Assembly (NCBI RefSeq): GCF_910592395.1
Contig: NC_088326.1
Span: 13,149,001 to 13,213,000, forward strand
Direction: 5' to 3'
Origin: Lineus longissimus
Lineage: Eukaryota; Nemertea; Pilidiophora; Heteronemertea; Lineidae
DNA length: 64,000 nucleotides
Every line of letters starts with the position of its first letter. Position 1 is the stretch's first letter. This document shows positions 15,201 to 23,361 of the stretch, piece after piece. Below the pieces are notes generated by a model, which worked only from the letters and a program-made list of their open reading frames with translations, ran no database searches and was not told the origin of the DNA. The position numbers and the translations under genes are program-made.

Positions 15201-18200
15201 GATACAGTGCGATTCGGTTGGCTCGATGACATAGATACCGTAGAGAGAGGAGAGTACCTCGACTTGCCTCAGTTCGAGCTCTTCAATATCGAACTCATAG
15301 ACTGCTCAAAAAACTACTCAACAGGTAAGATTATTCAGGACACATAAGAAGTAAATGTGACTCATACTCTACTTGTAAAATGTAAAACGCGTAATTTTAA
15401 TTTCTATTGTGGTTGTGGTTTAAGTGTTAGGTTAGAGTCTTCTTGACTTTCTCATCTACACAGGTAATTTTGTAATTCTAGTGTTTTGCTCGTTTTCGTT
15501 TTTCAAATACGTTTTATACCCTAGCATGAATTTTGCGTTTATATCTAACCATAAGGTCCAGGTAAGATATAGACAAGAAGACTATTTGAAATACTAGCCA
15601 TTTTATTTACCATTTTCTTCAAGTTATTTAATAACCATATTATCATACCTCATTAATGTGTAGGATTATCACTTAACGTAATTTAGAGTCACCTGGGGTA
15701 AAATAATTTTTAATATTTTATGGCATGATTTTATGGAAGGGTCAATAACCCAACAATTATCTAACAATTTTCCAGAAATGTTTCTTTGAAGACTGTTTGA
15801 GGCGAAATCGTGTCTCTCATATTTTGGCAGAATATTTTTCAAAAATAAAAGTCACCAATTTTCACAATAAAGCTGAGAATAAACTTGAATATTTTGATTT
15901 TTTTCTGAGATTCACATGTATTTCTAGATCAATCAGTAAACACGTTCCTTCAGGGTTTTTTTAAATCCATTCAAGACAAACTCGTCAGAGGATGAGGTGT
16001 GATAAGATAATGCAATACCAGTATTCAGTTTACTTTACTGGCTTGACATGGCGAAACGTTATCATGAACATCTGTTATATTCATCTTTAAATCCCTTACA
16101 GTTTTGAACGTTAAGAATATCATTCGTTTGAACACTAGAAAATATAGCTTAATAGCCAAAGCAATTTTGTATACCGAACTTTTTTCGAAGTTATTTAAAG
16201 ACTAACTGTTCCTGTAACTCAAGAAACGGCGTTTCCTAATTGATAGAACTTTCGTATACTCTGAAAGTGTGTTCTATTCACATCCTTTGAGGAAGTCAAC
16301 AGCAACATCAGAACCAGTAGCGATTGTCTCCGTTTAGCATGTGTTCCATATTTCCAGCATTGGTAAACTATACTATTAGACGGAATGTGTCATGCAAGTC
16401 GCATCATTCGCACTTCAACTCGATCAGCTTAACCCTGACGACTGACATCATTGAGCTTGAAATAGCATCCGACCTTCAAATTTGCACCAAAAATACATTT
16501 AACTTGTACAGCATGAAACTTTCGTCTGTCCGAGTATGGCACATTACTCAAGAATTGCTTTGAAATTTCAGGAGCTTACCCCTGCCTTCAAATAAAATTC
16601 ATCCTAAAGCGGGACATCGGATATTACCTTATACAGGTATATGTGCCGAGTATTCTCATCGTGATTCTATCCTGGGTGGCTTTCTGGATCAACATCGAGG
16701 CCATCCCTGCCAGAGTCTCTCTGGGGCTGCTAACAGTGCTTACCATGACCACACAGAGTTCAGGAGCAAGGCAGGGCTTACCGAGAGTATCGTATATAAA
16801 GGTAATTAAGACGGGGCTTCCACGAGTCTCGTATATAAAGGTAATTAAGACGGGGCTTCCACGAGTCTCGTATATAAAGGTAATTAAGAAGGGTGTAAAG
16901 GTAATTACCTAAGACGGAGCTTTCTAAAAGTCTTCGACATAGAAGAAGCTGGTGATCCGGGTTTTATGTCTCATTTCGTCGACTTATAATTGTGTTTCTG
17001 AGAAAATTTTCCAATGAATTTAAGAATAGATGTAAAGCTACATTCTCAAACATTCCCACTTTTGATCTTTTTCCCCAGGCTATAGACGTGTGGATGTCCA
17101 TGTGTCTCGTCTTCGTCTTCACTTCGCTGCTGGAATTCGCTGTGGTCAATGTCTTCTCTCGGAAAGAGATAAAATTGAAAAGTATGCCGGATCCGGAAAC
17201 GATCCCTATGGGGGAGGTGAGTGATTTTCACGTGAGTTGCTTTCAGTAGGATGGTTCCTTGGCCCGCCGTTGGCGGTGCTGCTGGTAGCAGCGCCACGAT
17301 CGGCGAGTCAAAGAACCAGAGTAGAGCTTCACAACAGCTGGCTCAATTTTGATTAACTTGCGCTTACACTTAGAATTAATACTTGAACATAATCTGAACG
17401 ACTTTGCCAGAAATGATGCCTATGGACCACTACTAACTTAGGGGACTGGATGCATCGTTCATTTTACTCAGTATGGACCACATTTTCTTTAAAAATCAGG
17501 TTCTCTAGTCCAAAGATCATCTGAAAGTTAAAATGGGCAGAATTTGATTTGGTTAACGCCTTATGATCAGGCTTTGAGAGCAAATTTACAAGCCTAGGGT
17601 GACCTTTACCAAAGTGAAACTCGCTTTGGTCACGACAGTTCAAGTGTAAAATCAACTACATTTTGTCTCATGAACATTTTCAGACTGTAGGTATCTCTTT
17701 AATAGGCTATATAAATGCCACTGATTCATTAATTCCTTTACCACTTCTTCCTGCACTTTCACTATAATAATTACCTTTCCTAAAAGAAAACGAATAGTTT
17801 ATGCCATTACCCTGTGAACCACCCGGGTAAAGCATTTTGCCATTACCTAGTTCACCACCCTGGTAAATATTTAAAACCGTATTTTACTTCAATTGTGCAC
17901 TTTCAAATTAACTCTTTGTAATGTGATGTGTCGGTCATGTCAACCTGCATGCAGTGGATACAACTGTTTTACAAATCTTGGCAAAGAAAGTGCCCACATG
18001 ACGTTTTTCACCCCCTCAGGCATAAAATAATTCAAACAAACCTCACACCTCGGTTGTTCTATTGTGTTAAAAATACAACAAATTCATTGATGCTTGAGCA
18101 TAATCTGCAGGCTAAACCGACCTCCTTGACTGTTCTATTGTCTTAAACAAAGCTCACCCATGTGCTAGCTTCAACGAGAAAAGACATGCTTGAAACATCG

Positions 18201-21200
18201 ATATGTTTATTGTGTAACATTCCAATAAAATTACTAAAATGTCACAGGTCCAAAGTATTCGTGGTCAAGTCTTTGGTACATTGTAACTGGCAATGTCGTT
18301 CAACACGTTTCAAATCATAGGGTAGACTCCCAACAAAATGAGATGGTGTACAATTTCAAATCATAAAAGTTGGAAGACCCTATAATCCTACCAGCTTCAA
18401 ATTTCATTATCTTTTAAAACAAATGGTTTATGATGTTCTACATCCACAGCAACTGTGTGTTCCTGAGTAAGAAAAATCACATTTTTACCCTTTTGGGCAA
18501 TATTTGATATGAACACCTTCCCTTTTGTCATTGAACTTTGAGGAATGGATATTGAACAAGATTTTCAGCCTCAACACTGTAAAATGTAATTATAAATGTT
18601 CTCAAAGATTTTTCCAATAAGAGAATAATACACCTGAAGCGATAATTGACGGTAAAGCATGTCATAGCAAGCATTACACATTGCCGTTTATATCAAATTA
18701 GTGAAGGTTTGTGACCTGTACGTTATCACCCCTTACAGTTTAAGTGTAATGTATGTAGATGTTAATTTGCCAGACTAACATTTTCATTATAAACCTTTCT
18801 GAACATTACAATATTAGTTATTCTTTGAAAGTTTGTTTCATTTGTTATGTGGTTGTCTCGTAGTTGAAACTTTTACAACACCCTACACTAGCATAGTTAG
18901 CTCTCATCGCCAATGAACAAAGATTCTCTAGTTTCCCGAATCTGAGACTGCTGCATTAAGTCAAGGCATGGCCGCCACTAGGCCGAGTTCATGGTGTCAT
19001 GACCAACGGACAACTTGGTTTTCCCCACCGATCGCCCATCCCAATTGAACATATTGAATGGTATCAAACTACCATGAGCTGGATATCTTTGAAGACTCGG
19101 CTTAAATACTCCGTTTTGCCTTCGAAAGAACTACGAGAAAAGATTCCAGATTTTGCATCCGGTTACGCATGCGCATAGATAAGTAACCAAGATAATCAAA
19201 CCGTAACTACGGATAGTAATTCATGCGCATGCGTAATGTTTGCAAAACTGTGAACATTTTGTTCGAATTTCTGCAACCGCAATGCTGATTTAGTATCGAT
19301 CTCAAACAAAAATGTCCACTGAAAAAAAAATTGTACAAAAAACAGACACCTTACAAACAATGGCCGAGTCACTGTTTGTCAACAACAAATCATTTTATAA
19401 AATTTGTTATTTTCGTCTTACATTCATATTTACATGTACTAACCTTTTAGCAAAAAATATTAACGTTTCGAATACATTTCTACTGCAAGCAGTGGACACC
19501 TCTGGTAGGCCTAGAAGTATATGAATGTATAATATGCATTATACATGTTATGCATCATTATTACAAGTGTGGGATGACAGACTAGCTTTTGGCATCGAAA
19601 GGGTTAAATCCAACCTACCAAACGAACCAACTCCTAAGGTTGCGATTATATAGAGGTCACGTTTTCAAATGTAACTCGTCACAGTTCACTTTTCATGCGT
19701 GAAATGAAGAACGAACAAGTCATGTCCAAAGAGCGGGCTGCATACCTCACGTCGTGTTTTAAGCCTAAGTCACTTAACTATTGACTTGTGAAACATGACA
19801 AGTGACAACGTGAATCCTATATAACTCCGGCCTAATACGATACTGCATCACAATGCACATTAAATTAATTTTCGCTCTCACTTTATTTTTAATTCGAAAG
19901 ATGAGCAGACTGGTACGTTGCCTATTTTTTGTGATGTTATGGGCAGGTGTTTTTCCCTGTGGAATGAATGTAGCATTGGGTCAGTTATCCAAGGTCCGTG
20001 TTAGCCCTACATGCAGCAAAATTCACCTCCTTCCTTTGAATTTTTTTGCAACGTTTTTAATGTGTAGGTGCATATTTTCAAGTTCTCCTCACAATATCTA
20101 GGAGATTGTGTGAATGTTGCTAGAGGTTCCTTGAAAGTAAATTCTGGCTGCATGAACCCTTTTTTATAAAACGCTAAGAAAAAGCAACAGCGTAAGATGT
20201 ATTTGGCCCTCATAGATTTTTCACGGCTGTTGAAACCCCTACAGGAATTTCTCGAAAATGATTTGGGAGATTTTTTGCCAAATTCATCTCATGTTATTTC
20301 ACGAAATCCCTGGGTGTTTGCTCGAAAGCTGAAAATATTTGAAATACGTACTCTTGAAAACCCAGAGTAGACAATTTTTAAGTGTGTTAGAGTGTGTTTA
20401 TTTTATAAAAGTAGGCTACTCGACAGTTTTAAAACCTGGATAACTGACTCCAATCCTGGGGCAATGTTGACATCTTTGCCAAGCAACTGGTGCAAGTCTC
20501 TCGCCTCGCCACACTATCGTGCACGATCTTCTCTCGATGTTAGCAAATATCGCTGTCTTTCTTGTTCTGTTTCAACATAAACACAACTGCCAATGACGTA
20601 ATTTTCGGATCAGGTGATCAGATTCCACGGACCAATGACGCTTGAGGACGCAAATTCGAATTGGGATGACATGTATGAGGGATAGTATGCCCTTTCTCTT
20701 GAACTTGACTCGTATGCGATTGTACGGTTCTCCTTAAACGTTGTCTCTGGCACTTGTGCATACTGAGTTTAATTTCAGACCAATTCTGTCTCAGTCTGTA
20801 GAAGAGATTACAAATCTCGAACGAATGTTTATAGTTAGCAAAGGCTTGGCTCACAAACGAGCTGTCTTCATGGTGTTTGCTGAATTCCTACTGCAGATGT
20901 GTGTCTTTATGCTTTGTTTACATAGAGTTTACGCTGCCACTTGTAACGTGAAAACGAACAAGTCATTTCCCAAGAGCGGGTTACATATGATTCACGTGTC
21001 ACTTATCACCCTCATGTCATGTCTTGTTATGTCTTCAGGTCGAGGTCAGTTATCGAACTGACTAGTGACAAGTAAATCCTAAATAAACCCTTTCCGTACA
21101 GCAATATGACCCACAATCACGTGGATCGACGAGTCAAAATGATACACCGGTTAATGACGTAACGGGCCATAATGCACTCACCGGAACAAGTTACAGGAGC

Positions 21201-22607
21201 AAGAAATGATTCCGAAGAGTCTATTGTGGCCTGAAACGGTATATCGATTTGGGCCGCCGCCATGACAATGGGTGATATGAATAAAGACAAGCAAATGCTT
21301 TTATCTAAAACTCCATGTACATTTACACTTGACCTTTCTGTACAAAATTGAAGTAAAAGCATTTGCTAGACTTTATTCATATCAGCCAATGACTGGAGAG
21401 TTACATGCCCACATCTCCTACAACCTCGCATTTGGTTGAACAGCCCAGAGAGTATTCCACACTATCATTGCAGTACAAATGTGTTCACTTTGAAACAGAA
21501 CAATTTCTTTCTCTGCTTTCACTGTCCACCCATTGGTTCCTTTCCATACTGCTTATCTAGCTCTTAATTAGCTCAATAAGTTATGTTAGAAAGTACTTGT
21601 CAAACAGCGTCAGGTCTGGTGGAATATACAGTTGATTAGGTCTCCATGAAATAAATACACAGAACTTCAATTTGAGTAATCACATATAATTCTAGTTCCA
21701 GTGTAAACGTTTGAAATGTCCTGATAAGGATTCTGTTTTTAGATGTTAAGCACATAATAGAATCTTTTGTTACACGGACATTCCACACCGATTCCGATCA
21801 ATTGAATCGTTTCCAGTCGTTACCGGTGTGACAGCGGATATAGTCCCCCTGGAGTCATAGTCCGGTAGCATTGTATTTGACCAATTAAGCAGCATGATCT
21901 ATTGTACCGCTAACCCTAACCAAAACATTTAGCAATGCGGGCTATTGTTACACGGACTATCAGCCCTAGGACTACTATCCCTTGCACACCGGCTGTGAAT
22001 AGTAACGCTTCAATAAATATATATATTGTAACTATTACCTTTCGCAAACGCCCACAGACCTGCGTTGACTATTTCTGTGCTTTACATTTGTGTTCGAACT
22101 TTGTAGAAGAAATGAGTTTTCAGCAGCAAATACTATATTTTTTTATCACCATTTCATGACTCAACAGACGATAAAGGACTCTTTTAGGCATTACGCTATG
22201 GAAAGCCATACAGGATGACACTGAAGGAATGTGATCATTTGTATTGTTTGTATAAGGGTACAGCGAGGCCTTATCAAATGGTATCAGTTTCGAAGCTGTG
22301 ACACCAATCACCAATTAAGTACAAATTTCGCGTGAAATAGTTTATGGTATCTTACTTATTTGGTAAACCCTTGTGGTTTTGATGAAGAAACGATGTTTAA
22401 ACTTGTCTTCTAAGTTTGATCTTTTCGTTTTTCCAGGTGAACATCATTGTAGAAAACGGGAAGGAGCCTCGCCACACTAAGACAATGATTCCAGACCCGG
22501 ACGGTAAAACAAAAGCTCGGCGAATAGACAAACTTTCCAGACGGCTCTTTCCCATGGCCTTTCTTATATTCAACGTTATATACTGGGTCTTTTACCTAGT
22601 CATCTAA
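217..22607 (+). CDS. Glycine/GluCl-like Cys-loop anion channel gene, 3' part (5' end lies before the window)
   Basis: Subunit of a pentameric ligand-gated chloride channel in the plasma membrane. Coding exons seen: 217-299 or 830-912 (alternative), 7664-7798, 12295-12438 or 15187-15324 (alternative), 16572-16801, 17079-17216 and 22437-22607 (stop). All join in phase. The protein shows the Cys-loop (C-x13-C with YPFD), loop B (SFG[HY]T), LPQF, a second cysteine pair C-x10-C as in GlyR, GluCl and HisCl receptors, M1, an M2 starting with PAR (the anion-selectivity signature), M3, a short M3-M4 loop of about 60 residues rich in Lys/Arg and Pro, and M4 ending in YLVI. Loop C keeps the Tyr and Thr used for agonist binding in GlyR (N-Y-S-T-G). 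M2 has Ser at 2' and Leu at 6', where most relatives have Thr at 6'. The ligand cannot be assigned: glycine, glutamate, histamine or another amine are all possible. The N-terminal exons (signal peptide, loops D, A, E) are upstream of base 1. Confidence 0.93.
344..384 (+). promoter_or_regulatory. Conserved intronic element downstream of exon 5a
   Basis: A 41-nt segment starting 44 nt after the 5a donor matches 955-995, which starts 42 nt after the 5b donor, at about 36 of 41 positions. The two 83-nt exons match at only about 70 percent. Noncoding sequence better kept than its coding neighbour, at a fixed distance from the donor, suggests an intronic splicing element. The function is inferred. 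Confidence 0.55.
830..912 (+). CDS. Alternative Cys-loop exon, version 5b
   Basis: A second 83-nt exon with the same phases as 5a: acceptor ttatttcag ending at 829 and donor gtaagtgg starting at 913. It encodes [23 protein letters not shown]. It differs from 5a at the tip of the Cys-loop, with His where 5a has Phe in the conserved [FY]P[FLM]D motif. Including both copies adds 166 nt and breaks the frame, so only one can be used per productive transcript. Confidence 0.92.
955..995 (+). promoter_or_regulatory. Conserved intronic element downstream of exon 5b
   Basis: Partner of the element at 344-384, with the same orientation and nearly the same distance from the donor. The shared core reads GCCACGGTTA, then AGTGGAAAT, then GTCAAC. 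A splice-control role is an inference. Confidence 0.55.
3092..3453 (-). mobile_element. MITE-like element, family A, copy 1
   Basis: It begins with AGCTGACAAGCATGCATAAA and ends in TGTCAGCT. The interior is colinear, in reverse orientation, with the copy at 26443-26876: shared stretches include CCGGTCAGCCATGTTT-like, GGTAGCGCCA-like and CATCAGACAGTTC-like blocks. It has no transposase reading frame, so it is a non-autonomous element. The end near 3453 is degraded. Confidence 0.65.
3500..3580 (+). repeat. tRNA-derived SINE head or tRNA pseudogene
   Basis: TGGCATAGTTGG matches a polymerase III A box and AGTTCGAATCC matches a B box, about 36 nt apart, followed by a T-rich tail. A clean acceptor stem could not be closed by eye, so this is more likely a tRNA-derived SINE than a functional tRNA. 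Confidence 0.5.
3657..3768 (+). mobile_element. MITE family A, end fragment
   Basis: The stretch ending in TATGCATGCATGCCAGCT repeats the right end of the full copy at 26443-26876, including the upstream GTTTTCTGRCTTGGCCGTT block. The other end is not recognisable here. Confidence 0.55.
7664..7798 (+). CDS. Alternative ligand-site exon 6a (135 nt)
   Basis: Acceptor ccatag ends at 7663 and donor gtaagtta starts at 7799. The reading frame is [31 protein letters not shown]. It carries loop B, the beta8-beta9/loop F segment and the first cysteine of the second disulfide. The phases (two bases in, one base out) match both versions of exon 5 and the M1-M2 exon. It is the first of three alternatives. 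Confidence 0.9.
8611..9507 (+). mobile_element. Non-autonomous DNA element with CAGTG termini, containing a tandem array
   Basis: The left end CAGTGAAATACCGGTAACAC and the right end ACCGGGGTTCCACTG are inverted relative to each other. The left end repeats the family seen at 55221-55307 (GGTAACACGACCACTCATG, GGTCGCGTTAGTGA). No transposase is present. TIRs beginning CAGT recall pogo-like MITEs, but a TA target duplication is not obvious here. Confidence 0.5.
8745..9245 (+). repeat. Degenerate tandem array, about four units of 110-140 bp
   Basis: CTGATGATGTTTCTTCATTT followed by GAGCAGAAAAA recurs near 8802, 8940, 9065 and 9177, with GAATTTTTTC- and TTCAAAATTCTGAAAA-like spacers. Units shorten downstream. 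It sits inside the inverted-repeat element. Confidence 0.7.
9508..12294 (+). other. Intron between exons 6a and 6b
   Basis: No gene or further exon copy seen. It contains several CACGTG-core palindromes (for example near 10112, 10135, 10464 and 12090). Confidence 0.5.
12295..12438 (+). CDS. Alternative ligand-site exon 6b (144 nt)
   Basis: Acceptor ctttccag ends at 12294 and donor gtaagtaa starts at 12439. It encodes [34 protein letters not shown]. It has the same phases as 6a but three more codons in the loop F region. It keeps the GlyR-like FGYT in loop B, where 6a and 6c have FGHT. Confidence 0.9.
12439..15186 (+). other. Intron between exons 6b and 6c
   Basis: No coding sequence recognised. 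Two TGACGTCA palindromes lie at 15072-15079 and 15117-15124, and a GCGCATGCGC (NRF1-type) site lies near 14405. Confidence 0.5.
15187..15324 (+). CDS. Alternative ligand-site exon 6c (138 nt)
   Basis: Acceptor ttctag ends at 15186 and donor gtaaga starts at 15325. It encodes [34 protein letters not shown]. It is the most acidic of the three, and its 138-nt length equals the vertebrate counterpart. Its acceptor lacks a strong pyrimidine tract, which may make it the weaker choice. Confidence 0.9.
16572..16801 (+). CDS. Channel exon for loop C end, M1 and M2
   Basis: Acceptor tttcag ends at 16571 and donor gtaatt starts at 16802. It supplies the second cysteine of the C-x10-C pair, pre-M1 (RDIGYYLIQ), M1 ([13 protein letters not shown]), the M1-M2 turn with PAR, and M2 ([17 protein letters not shown]). 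It ends in the M2-M3 linker (LPRVSYIK). M2 has Ser 2' and Leu 6'. Thr at 6' is a known determinant of picrotoxin block, so low picrotoxin sensitivity is predicted. Confidence 0.93.
16776..16906 (+). repeat. 39-bp tandem triplication carrying the 5' splice site
   Basis: Three copies of a 39-bp unit (near 16776-16814, 16815-16853, 16854-16892) repeat the last eight codons of the exon plus AAG|GTAATT. Candidate donors stand at 16802, 16841, 16880 and, in a shortened fourth copy, 16901. All spacings (39, 39, 21) are multiples of three and the frame stays open. Downstream donors would insert 13, 26 or 33 residues into the M2-M3 linker. Confidence 0.85.
17079..17216 (+). CDS. Channel exon for M3
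   Basis: Acceptor ccccag ends at 17078 and donor gtgagt starts at 17217, phase 0 on both sides. It encodes [14 protein letters not shown] with M3, then a basic start of the intracellular loop (SRKEIKLK). It continues the M2-M3 linker directly (SYIK then AIDVW, as in GlyR SYVK-AIDIW). Confidence 0.93.
19710..19826 (+). repeat. Dispersed repeat, copy 1
   Basis: AACGAACAAGTCAT, AAGAGCGGG, GACAAGTGACAA and AATCCTA-TATAA blocks recur in order at 20953-21088. The element type is not determined. Confidence 0.45.
20953..21088 (+). repeat. Dispersed repeat, copy 2
   Basis: Colinear with 19710-19826, with an extra segment around 21010-21050. Confidence 0.45.
21269..21388 (+). mobile_element. 120-bp MITE, family B, copy 1
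   Basis: Termini TGGGTGATATGAATAAAG and CTTTATTCATATCAGCCA are inverted repeats, extended inward by AGCAAATGCTTTTA-type sequence. A copy of identical length lies at 32775-32894. There is no coding capacity. Confidence 0.8.
22437..22607 (+). CDS. Terminal channel exon: M3-M4 loop and M4
   Basis: Acceptor ttttccag ends at 22436, and TAA at 22605-22607 is the stop. It encodes a Lys/Arg-rich loop ([11 protein letters not shown]) and M4 ([20 protein letters not shown]). RIDKLSR-x-x-FPMAFL is the standard pre-M4 signature of GlyR and GABA-A subunits. Confidence 0.93.
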   Translation: MNIIVENGKEPRHTKTMIPDPDGKTKARRIDKLSRRLFPMAFLIFNVIYWVFYLVI

Positions 22608-23355
22608 GGAGAGTGAATGGCAACAAAATCCATTTTGGATATCCGTGATTCAGTGATTTCAAGATACCTGTATACATAGTTCTGATCAGTTTCCAATCTG
22701 TGCGCCAGGGGGCGTCATTTTTCTCCATTGTGAACAGGAAATGGAGACGTCTCCTATTAGTGTGTTTTGGTACTTGCTGAGTATGTATGAAGTGAGGATG
22801 AGTGCTGCACTGTTTATGAAAAAAATCTGACCCCTTGACCCAATTTCTAAATAAGGAGTTGCGGAGTATGCGCATGTGTGATAGCGGTCAGGATAAAGAA
22901 GAAAAGCTGAGACAATTTCAGTAAAAATCACAGAAAGGTGTGGTTCTGTCAGTAGGCGGTTCATGAAGCACCAGGTCACGGCCCAGGCCGAGATTGAACT
23001 CATGTGCTAGTGGCGCCAACCGGAATCATGTGATGCAGATCACGTGATGTAAATATGGATGCAGGTATCACGTGATGTAGACATGGATAACAGTTGCAGT
23101 ACATTCTGTTTATACAAAGCGTGGCTGCCATTCACTGTGTATCTGGACCTATCAGATCCATAGACTGAAACATAGACTTTGATGGGATATGTTACACTCA
23201 CTGCTAGCTTAGTGATTCTCATGCGCCACTCACGAAGACCAAAGGGGCATATATTCAATATTTGTTCCAAATCGTGGGGAAAAGAATAGAAGAACGGTAA
23301 CCATCTTGATGTTTAGATAGTTCGCAATAACAGACAATTTCTCTCCATTCTTTGC

Positions 23356-23361
23356 AATAAA
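23356..23361 (+). terminator. Candidate polyadenylation signal of the channel gene
   Basis: AATAAA lies 750 bp after the stop. It is the first exact hexamer found after the coding region; the cleavage site is not shown. Confidence 0.4.

Larger units (their letters stand above)
17217..22436 (+). other. Last intron of the channel gene
   Basis: It is phase 0, interrupting the M3-M4 loop. No further in-frame exon was recognised, although an optional loop exon cannot be ruled out. Contents: a dispersed repeat pair (19710-19826 and 20953-21088) and a 120-bp inverted-repeat element (21269-21388). Confidence 0.55.

Noticed and set aside
20741-21061. 106-codon frame with hydrophobic stretches
   Set aside because: Lies in the last channel intron, overlaps the dispersed repeat at 20953-21088, and has no family signature.
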